The translations under genes were made by a program, and so were the position numbers. From Viola odorata (taxonomy: Eukaryota; Streptophyta; Magnoliopsida; Malpighiales; Violaceae), in contig OY829541.1 in the NCBI GenBank assembly GCA_963691705.1, positions 67,613,189 to 67,677,188 on the forward strand: a DNA stretch of 64,000 bases. Reading direction: 5' to 3'. The first letter of the stretch is position 1; the number at the start of each line of letters is the position of its first letter. This document shows, piece by piece, positions 55,207 through 64,000 of this stretch. The notes below the pieces were generated by a model, which was not told the DNA's origin, searched no databases, and saw only the letters and a program-made list of their open reading frames with translations.

Positions 55207-58200
55207 ACTTGTATTATACATGGGAGTAATGCCTCCCTAGTTTTGTCCCATCCCAGATTTCAGGCAGAAGCTGTCTGATCTCTCCAGCATTTTCTTCACC
55301 AGACTCGGCTGCTTTTACTACTTCGAGGGCATAGATACTAGTGTTTTTGGTTCGCGAAGACTGTTACGGGACTTGAAGATCGATCATTTGGGGTTGGAAG
55401 GCTTCTAGGCTATAAAAAAGTAGTTGAACTCACAACTATCATTATATACCCAATTCCATCGTCACCAGATCAACCCTAACAGCTTTACGCGGAGCTTTCT
55501 GCTACTTTACTGTAGTAGGAATTGTAATGGTTTTTATGCTCCTACTACCTCAATCTACCTCGGCTTCTATGTAGTGTTCAAATTTGATGATTTTAATGTT
55601 ACTGTGTTGACTGATACTAAAGGAGAATAGTTCTCCAGAGTTGTTGCCCTCAGGATTATAATTGTTACCTCCATGGCTGTAGGAATCTTATCAGAAGTTC
55701 TTTGGATATGAAAAATGCCATGGAAGCAACAATTCAATCTGTGGCAATTTGGGAAAAAAATGTTTGTTAAATAAGTTATAGTGGACGAAGCTGAGTCTAG
55801 TCCAAATTTGTTAAATAAGTTAATTTATTTTTGAAAATCTAAATATATAAATAAATATTACTGTTTCCATTAATTCACTTCCATTTTTTTTATCTAAAAT
55901 AATAAATTGAATATTGAATCAAGAGGTAGTCATATTTACATGTAGCAATCAATGTTTGGCTATTTGCATTGAAAAATAAAGGAAGATTCCAAAGAAAGCC
56001 CTTCATGTCTTATAGACAATAGAAATGTTCTTATCAATTCGTTCAAAATGATTTTCTTTATCTAGTCTGTGTTGACGAAGACTAGCTATATAGTATGGTC
56101 TATACATATGAAGATTACAAGTCCAACTTTCTAATACCATGAGGAAACATTCAAAAGGGGCCACTTTTAAATAATTTAATATATATAGTAGTATATGTTT
56201 CAAAAAACCAATCTAATTTTTTTTTATAGATAGGCCGGATATTATCCGACAGCAACACAAAAAGTGAGTTAAAGAAAACAACTGAATCCGACCTTAAAAA
56301 GGTAAAATTTAGGGGATCGCAAATCTACCTTATGACTAAGTAATCCAAAAGCTGGCCAAATCAATAATCTGAAATCATTATATACTTCTATCTAAATCAG
56401 ATAAGTAGAAATAAACGGTAGGATAAACAACTAATGACGAACCTGAGTAAAATTGAAAAATGAATTTATTATATTTGTATTAGATCTAATTACTCCATAG
56501 AAAAAATGTAACTAGTGCAATTTTTATATACTAAATAGACTAGAATTGAGAAAAGTCTCGAGTTGGATTTGAAAAGTGGAGTGAGTACTATTGGGTAATT
56601 TATAACCCAATAACATTGTTTCCCTTGGCTACGTAGGAATTGTCTTGGCATTCTTTCCCTTGGCTACGTAGGAATTGTCTGGATAAGACAGACTAGACTT
56701 TTCAACAGAAGTTATGAAGAAGAAGAAACTATGTTGAACAACTTATGAAATTGTGTATGCCCACCAATCTTGTTTTTGAGTTCTTGGCCACAAGTGGGGA
56801 ATTTAAATCTGGGTTTTGGTTTTTAAAAACTCCATTAATTACTAATTAAGAATTAACCTTTTTTAGTTATGAAAATCCAAATATAATTTATGATCAGTTT
56901 GTTCACGTTAGGTTAGTTCTGGTTGATCTCGTTCAGACCAAATTAGTATATAAAGTATAAAATTTTAACGATTGATGGTTACTTTTTCTTTATATAGAAA
57001 TTCGTTAAAAGTAAAAAATGTCGAATTATTCGCACTGAATAAATTGTTTTATTGATTCCCTTGCAACTATTATGAAAACATAGGTTACTCTTTGGAGGAG
57101 ACTTGATGAATTTTTTTTTTGGTGGGTGAGGCAAGTCAATGCTCCACAACTATCCTTGTGCTATAATGCAAGTTGTTGGAGAGAAATCATTAGTTCCATT
57201 TATTGCCAATATAATATACGTGGATAAGAGAATGAGACATTTGCATTAAATTCCATTAAAAGTCCTTCTCAAACACAATTTTGGACGGCAAAATTTGATT
57301 TTTTTTTTTCAAATCTATGGTCCAATATAAGCAAATGGTAAATTGAAGATTTTGTGCATGTTGGTTGTTAGGTGACCCCTTCTTAGATTTCTGAGTTGTA
57401 TTAATGGAACTAACAATTAGGAGTAAGGTTCTGTTTGGCTTTCTTAATACTATGTTGTTACACGTTGCTGTTCTGCGATGTTGTTGCTCCTAATGAGCCA
57501 TGAGGAAAAGATTTTAATTAATAATTTTTAAATACTTTTCCTAGATTGCAGTTCTGAGCTGGAATTGGGATTACAAGAACCAACTATGAATGTGACTTCA
57601 AGACTTGGAATGAGCTGGAAACTTCTAGGTTTTATTGGTTGTTACTTCAAGACAAATATTTTCTCTCCGAGTATCATTTTTGTCCTTTCCGAAAAGAAAT
57701 AAATCTCATTCGAACGATGACTCTCCACCCATGAATATGACATGTATTGATGTATATCAACCTTTCAGGAAAAATGCCAAATGAGATCAAGAAATCAAGG
57801 ACTTAGGACAGCACCCAAATAGGGAAAAATTGGAGGTAAGTTGTTGTAATAATTACTACTAAATTGACAGATTTCATTACGGAGGAAATGGGACCAGAAG
57901 AATTTGAGTATTGACCAGCAGGCAATTTCCCAGAAAATTCATCTAAGAAGAGTTGAGTGGGGAATCTTCTTGGAAAATTTGAGACTCTTTAACTCTTTCA
58001 TCTTTGAGTGGAGCAGTCCACATCGAGAAAAGTACACAAACATGTATCCTTCTGACTAGGTCAGAAACTTGCGATGGAACACGAACTCAGGAAGGGACAC
58101 GAACTCGAGATTTCTCTCCTTGCTTTGCAGGAAACACAAGTGAACTACAAGTACATTGCTAAGTCGAAAAGACACAGACCAATATACCAAATACCAACCA

Positions 58201-58788
58201 CACAGGGATGACCCAATCCACCTTAAAACACTGAAAAATTAAATCCAACCTCATAGTAACAAAGTTTAAGGAATGGCAAAACGGAAAGATTGACTGCATA
58301 ATCTACAATGGTGTCATAAATGAATTAATAAGAATTTTGGATCTACTATAAAACAGCAAACAGAAATTTGAATGATACAAATCACTAGTAATAGACAAGA
58401 ATACATCAATAAATTTGTTAAAAAGGCTGAAATTCCCATCACATAAAAATTTGGGAAACATGTCATTCTATTATCTCATCTGCAATTCAGGAAGGGTTAT
58501 GATATACCAACAAAGAGGTGGTATTTGTACTAGCCAATGCGATAAGAGCTACTCCTCCAGACAATAAGCTACCCACTCGAAAAATCGAATATGAAGAGTC
58601 TCCTTCATACTCCAAGAACCACTGAAGTTCAATCCAACACCTCCCAAAAGAATGACAGATTTGTTGGATACAAGGTATATAGACACCAATGCCACACTAC
58701 ATTACACTCTAACTTCTAATACTCTATTGGTGTCAAGCATAGTATGATCTCCAACATTTACAATGATTACCTCATTTTCTGAGAAATT
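55207..58788. other. Intergenic DNA
   Basis: Includes the 3' region of the NAC gene, then AT-rich DNA without genes. A 27-bp direct duplication lies at 56619-56680. 58081-58145 resembles the intron 5 repeat of the NAC gene. Confidence 0.4.
56619..56680. repeat. 27-bp near-tandem duplication
   Basis: TTTCCCTTGGCTACGTAGGA + ATTGTCT occurs at 56619-56645 and 56654-56680, separated by 8 bp. Confidence 0.9.
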
Positions 58789-60560
58789 TCAGCCACTATC
58801 CCTCTTGCAATTACCCGGCAAGAGATATTTGTATTTATCAGCATTATTCAACAAATATCCAGGAAGATGAACTGCAGAATAAGAGCGTGGGACAGGACCC
58901 AGCTTCCCTATTATCTCCTTAAATGTATACTCCTCAGGAAGCATATCAAATAGGTCAGCTCCTTTACAAATCACGTCCTGAATCCTCTTGGGGTTCAAGT
59001 AATGAGAGAACCTCACTCGATCATAATGGCTGTAAGCTTTCATCTTAAAAATGAACTCGTTGATATGGCGGAAGCAAAAGCTACAATGCCAACCTGAATC
59101 TGACAAGAGGAGATCTGCCTGACGAAAATGTGCATACCTAGTTGTCCCTCTCTTGTATGTGTGAACTGAGGCTCGCCAGCTCTTGTTATCTACATAGTAC
59201 TCAAAAGAGTACAAGTAGTTCTTGAACTGGAGATGAAGTATGGGTGGGATGCCATCACACCATCTTAGAAGATTAATAGTGTGAGCACTAGGGATCTCAT
59301 CAACGTCAGACATTATCAATAAGTCATCGTCTTCTATTCCTGCTATCTTAATAAGCTGGTCCAAAGCAACTCTCTGATATGCCTCTTCAACAAATGGGTT
59401 TTCGCCTTTCCTAAACCTACCTCCAATTGTCCCATAAGTTAATCGCGGCTCTACAAATTTGAACTTCTCCCGATTAGCAGCAAAGACCAGTGGTTTGTGT
59501 AGGCCAGTAAATGTTGAGTTCGATTCAAGAAGTACAAACTGTGTTATGTATGGATACAGTTCATTCCATCGAATTGTAAGAATGTCTACCTCATTACTGA
59601 ATAGCACGGCATCATAGACTCGTCTAGGTGACTCACGAACTCCCCACCCATGAAGTCTGCAAAGATGCTCCATTGACACATTCTCATGATAATAGTGAGG
59701 AATTATTTGGAAAGGCTTTGGAGGAGATTCCCATAATGGTCTCAGGAAGTATGTGATCTTCTGGCCATGTACATATATGCCAAATACTCCAATTGGGACA
59801 AGAATAAATAAGAGAATATATGTCCTGATATCCAAACCCCGCAAGACACACTTCAATCTCGACATACTCAAAGCAGCACGGGGGCCCTGAAGCAATTTAA
59901 ACAGAGAAACACCATTAGAATATAAATAGCAAATTGCCAAATATGTTGTAGTCCCAGTAGACGAAGGATTAAAGACATGTTCAAATAAAAGAAATCCCAA
60001 TTGGTAGAAATATGTTTACCAGAAGATGAAGAAAACAAGCAAATACCATGACTAATCATGAACATACAAAGTATATAAACATTGAGATAACAGGACATGG
60101 AAATGGAACCTCCTCATACCATTAACATTTTCTAGGCAAAAGTCTACAATCTCAAGGTGAAAACCCAAAACTATTAACTTCAATATTCATTTCTGGTATA
60201 AATTGAAATTTCAAAATATAGCAACACCAAAGGGGAAAACCCACAAAAGAATTTAAGCAGAAATATGGGGAAAAGAAGGAAAAACACAAATTTATCACTC
60301 AAAAGTTCAAATACTTTGTCAAAAGTTTTGAACTTTTTAAGGAGCAGAAAAGTAACTCACACTTTATATTATCCTGGAATAAAAAACAACACACAATTTG
60401 GAGCACACAGAAACAAAACACACAAATGCGAACCAATTAAGACAAACCCCAAAACTGAAATATAAAAATCGAAATTTCAAAAGAAAGAAGAAATTACCTC
60501 GCCACAAACATCCTCACATATGTCATCTGTCTTCTTAGAACTATAATATCCATCGGACAT
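58789..60560 (-). CDS. GT17-family glycosyltransferase (beta-1,4-N-acetylglucosaminyltransferase-like)
   Basis: Two exons join in phase to 386 residues: 60560-60498 ([20 protein letters not shown] + E) and 59886-58789. The family is a Golgi type II membrane protein: cytosolic tail, one transmembrane helix at about 42-60 ([19 protein letters not shown]), then a luminal catalytic domain. Recognisable segments are [55 protein letters not shown], the DxD-type metal site MSDVDEIPS (DVDEIP at 215-220), WHCSFCFRH and LLPGNCKR at the end. Animal relatives add the bisecting GlcNAc; the plant acceptor is not established. The leader is CT-rich with a CTC repeat. Confidence 0.92.
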
Positions 60561-60826
60561 GATTACTATTAATAACTATCGAACCAAACCAAGACTTCAA
60601 ATTCTTACAAAATTAGAAGAAATGTGTCGAAAAGGTCTCTCTTTTCTCTCAAAGTTGCTGACTTTGAGAGATTTCCGAGATACCCAAATCAAAAAATTGG
60701 CTAAATTTCCTCTGGAACAAGGGAGGAATGAAAAATCTGGAAAAACCAATCAACAAAAATACCCAAAATCTAAAACGGGTACTTCCTCTTTCTCTCTCTA
60801 TCTCTCTGTCTCTCCCCCTTCTCTTT

Positions 60827-60848
60827 CCTCCTCCTCCTCCTCCTCCTC
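60827..60848. repeat. CTC trinucleotide microsatellite in the leader of the GT17 gene
   Basis: Run of CTC/TCC units within a CT-rich stretch (60781-60850), about 270 bp upstream of the GT17 start codon. CT-rich tracts are common around plant transcription starts. Confidence 0.75.
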
Positions 60849-60959
60849 TCTTAAACAAGCACGCCACAACCTTGCATCGTCAATTATAGCCGTTTGGTGT
60901 GTGGTGTTTTTTGGCTCTTTCACCAGATAAAAACTCCACGGCGCTCTTATAAAATCACC

Positions 60960-63195
60960 AAAGCAAAAAGAAATTAATAAATAAATCTAGAGAGAGAAAG
61001 GAAACACAAACACAAGAATGAATCTAGAGAGAGAAAGAGGATGGTGGGTTATGGGTGGATAAATAAATAGTAGTACTAATGTTTAGAAGACAAATTCTTT
61101 GATGTTTTTGAACTAATAATAATAAGCGGTGATCTAATGGTTACAATGTTTTAATTTAACGGCTGTGATTTGTTTTATAATGCTTAATTAAATTAATTTG
61201 GACTGGGTGCACTGGAATATTTTTGGACAGTACCTGCGAAGCGAATGTGTGATCTGGCATTTAACTGTTTTCCTTTTTTCAGAATTCATTGTTTTATAAG
61301 AATTTGTTTAATCCTAAAATTATTGTTAGATGACAAAACTACCCTTCTGTTTCACGACCAGTTTCTTTTCTTTTTTATTTGAGAAAATTGGAAATTTCAG
61401 AGCCACAATTATGAAAATTTTATGTGCAAAGGAAAAAAAGACCCGTTACCAAATAATATTTCTTATATTTTCATATTTCTCGTATCTTATATAGATGTAA
61501 AATTACTCCTTTTGAGCATTATCGTGTCCAAAAGAAGTTCCTTTTATTGTACGATTTTTTTCCATTTCTCGTCCTTCTTTACGAGATTTTAGCTTAAAGT
61601 ATTTGAATGTTTTGCCACTCAAACACAATCTTATCTTAAAATTTAATAACGTGAAGCTTACATTCTTTTTCTAATTATTCTTAAAACAAATTTATTTTCT
61701 CCACAAATATTTGACATAAATTAACTAATTTCAACCTAAAATTATAATGACATTTTGATTTTGTAGTATGTATTAATATATACGTGTCGTTTGACGTGGT
61801 CAAGGAAAACCGTTTTGAATTTGATTTGACAAAAATCTAAATTTGGGTTTTTGATTTGGTGTCTTTTGTGAACTCAAAACAAGAAGGGATTAATGTGTAA
61901 TTATCATATTATGAAAGAGCCTTTTTCCTTTCTTGTTAAGGTTGGGTTATAATTGGTAGGAAGATAAGGCAATTCTTATGGGATAAGGAAAAGGGTAATA
62001 GCCTTTTTGGTTTGTGTTAGGAATTTAGGTAACCTCAATTTGTTTTTACTATACCTTTTCTTAACCTCCTTTTGTTTGGTCTTTTTCTCTTCTTTTTTAT
62101 TTTCATTATTAAAAAGCTAATTATCTTTTATCTAAGTTTTATTCTTACGGAATAAATCTTTACGACGTTACGTATAAATTTACATTTCAAAAGTATCTGT
62201 TGCCCTAATTATGATAAATAACTATAGGTGGTAGCATTAATTTCCAACTGTTAAAAGGGAGAGGCGTTTTCTTATTCTAGGAAAAGATTGCAAATTAAGA
62301 ATTATGATATGATGCCAAGTGGTCACTAACGTGTGCTTCCCTTGATGGTTAAAAATATTAAACTTGTGACGAGCCACCTTTGAACCTTTGATAAATGATA
62401 TGTGCTGTGAACCTTCTTGATTTCATATCACCATGAACCTTGCTTATATGTCTTGATCCTTGACTTTGTGAATAAAAACATATAGATATTGACTTGTTGA
62501 TGATATGCCAATTGGCCATGTCACAAGTATTTGGACATTTTAAAACTTATAAATACCGTTCCCCACCCTACCATAAATTGAAAGCATAATCTTTTTTATA
62601 AGAAAATGTACGTATTAATTATCAATTGTGTTACGGTGTCACGATAAAATCATATTTTCTTATATAGGCGTAAGTATAGGATACTGATTTTTAATTTTTT
62701 TTCGAAAGGGTATGATGCTGATTGTTTTGTTGTCGTTGAATGGTGCTGAATTTTTTTTTAAAATCTACTAGTTAATAGTATCATCATTAATAATGATTAA
62801 AAGCAAAAAGGGCTAGACGTGACGTGATAGCTCTAAAGCTGGTTTCCTTGTTTTCATCCTTGACAAATGGAACTTGTTACCATTTTTTTTCCGTCGATCA
62901 TTGTATTAATTTAATTGGGTGTGGCTCGTGCGGGGCTCCATGCATCTTAACCTAACCATGTTGAAATAATTGGCTTTCCAAGTCCCTCTTTTATTTATTT
63001 ATATATATAAATTTCGACGGAGTATTAATCTCGTTACGAGTATTGAATTAAAGAGTGAAACTATCGAACTATTCATATTAAATATTAATTGATTTTTTGT
63101 CCGTTGACAAACAACAAATGTATAGAAACAATTTCCATCCAAGAGACACATCATACCATACACTAAAGCCAATAACGGCAATTACAATGATATAG
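60960..63195. other. Intergenic DNA
   Basis: AT-rich DNA with no gene seen. AATCTAGAGAGAGAAAG is repeated at 60983 and 61021. Confidence 0.45.
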
Positions 63196-63197
63196 TA

Positions 63198-63456
63198 CTC
63201 CCTCTGGTTCCTAATAAATGACTTCCTCGCATCCCAATATTCAGTAGGTAACGCATATCGAGGAGGCCGGATGAGGTACTATTTGACCCCAAAAAATCCG
63301 AAATTTTTTGTGAACGTACGTTAATGCTTAACGTACTTCTCAGAAAAAATTTGGGGCAAAATTGTCTCAAATAGTGAGTCTACCGGCCGTTTTACCATAC
63401 GTGCCGAAACAGTAAAAGCAAATGCTAAAACGACGTTTGTTTCGAACCGGAGGGAG
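63198..63456. mobile_element. Stowaway-type MITE, 259 bp
   Basis: The ends CTCCCTCTGGTTC and GAACCGGAGGGAG are flanked by TA (63196-63197 and 63457-63458). The core is palindromic around ACGTACGTT and contains CTCAAATAGTGAGTC, shared with the elements at 23912 and 38437. Confidence 0.85.
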
Positions 63457-63458
63457 TA

Positions 63459-64000
63459 GGTAATAAGAAATTTGAACTATTTTTTTCTTTTTTTTACACA
63501 CTTTTGGCGGGTAAACCACACGAATATAAAAAAATAAAAATAAAATTCTCTTCTATTTTATTCGAAACTCTTAAAATTGAAATGATTTGTTCATTAAAAT
63601 AAATATTTATTTAGTTCAACTAATTATGTATGTAGCGCATGTTTCAACCATAACTAATGTATGTATAATCATGCATGTTTCAACCATAACTAAATAATGT
63701 CACCTATATTCATATTTTCTTGGGTTTTATGTTTTGATGGAATTTTTAAAAAAGAATGACTATTCTAATATTATTATTTTTTGCTTAAAATTCAAACTCC
63801 AAATCTTAATTAAAGGTAAATAATTCTCTTATCAGTTTAATTTTTTAAGCTGGATTAAGTTTTCTTAATCACAGAGTTTAAGAATCACTGAAACGGACTC
63901 CATCAATACTCGGGCCGGATCCCACTGGAAGCCCAATTCACTGAATTACATTTTAAATCCAATAGTATTTTGGGCCTATAGGTCCATCCAACACTTCTCT
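63459..64000. other. Intergenic DNA to the right edge
   Basis: AT-rich DNA with no coding stretch or element termini that I can support. Confidence 0.45.

Noticed and set aside
59887..60000. Longer start ([10 protein letters not shown]...) for the GT17 gene
   Set aside because: This is intron read-through; splicing to the exon at 60560-60498 gives the conserved [13 protein letters not shown] start.

Overview
This is a piece of a plant nuclear genome, almost certainly a eudicot. The genes are spliced with GT..AG introns, AT-rich intergenic DNA separates them, and plant-specific families are present (GRAS, SOG1-type NAC, CYP96A cytochrome P450, LRR receptor-like proteins, PPR proteins, chalcone-isomerase-fold fatty-acid-binding proteins). 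Stowaway-type MITEs and hAT-type elements are common. There are no bacterial features, and I saw no tRNA, rRNA or CRISPR.

Layout. 0-1.3 kb: 5' end of an aspartyl protease gene on the minus strand, with an apparent frameshift. 1.96-5.6 kb: a non-autonomous hAT-like element with a perfect 8-bp target duplication, carrying spliced fragments of three unrelated host genes. 6.5-20.6 kb: a graveyard cluster on the minus strand. It holds one intact CYP96A-like P450 (16.6-18.1 kb), five broken P450 copies, a broken LRR receptor-like protein and a broken PPR gene, with a small hAT MITE at 15.9 kb. 20.6-24.7 kb: MITE-rich intergenic DNA. 25.2-27.6 kb: intact glucose-6-phosphate 1-epimerase gene (+). 28-32.1 kb: an intact chalcone-isomerase-fold gene (-, 31.0-32.1 kb) and a wrecked partial duplicate of it (28-29.9 kb). 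The duplicate contains an inverted copy of the last exon; a hAT element at 30.0-30.8 kb lies between the two. 34.3-36.9 kb: RRP8 rRNA methyltransferase (+). 37-40 kb: MITEs. 40.5-43.7 kb: Raf-like protein kinase (+). 45.6-47.6 kb: GRAS regulator (+). 47.8-50.3 kb: a second gene-carrying element with the last exon of a TatA/THA4-like gene. 51.6-55.2 kb: SOG1-type NAC factor (+). 58.8-60.6 kb: GT17 glycosyltransferase (-). 60.6-64 kb: intergenic, with a Stowaway MITE at 63.2 kb.

The intact genes are ordinary housekeeping or regulatory plant genes with no shared pathway. The unusual biology lies in the accessory DNA: two separate gene-capturing transposons, a birth-and-death P450/RLP/PPR cluster, and an inverted duplication next to its parent gene of the kind proposed to give rise to small-RNA loci. 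Exon boundaries were placed by eye from splice consensus, reading-frame continuity and remembered family sequences. No database search was run.
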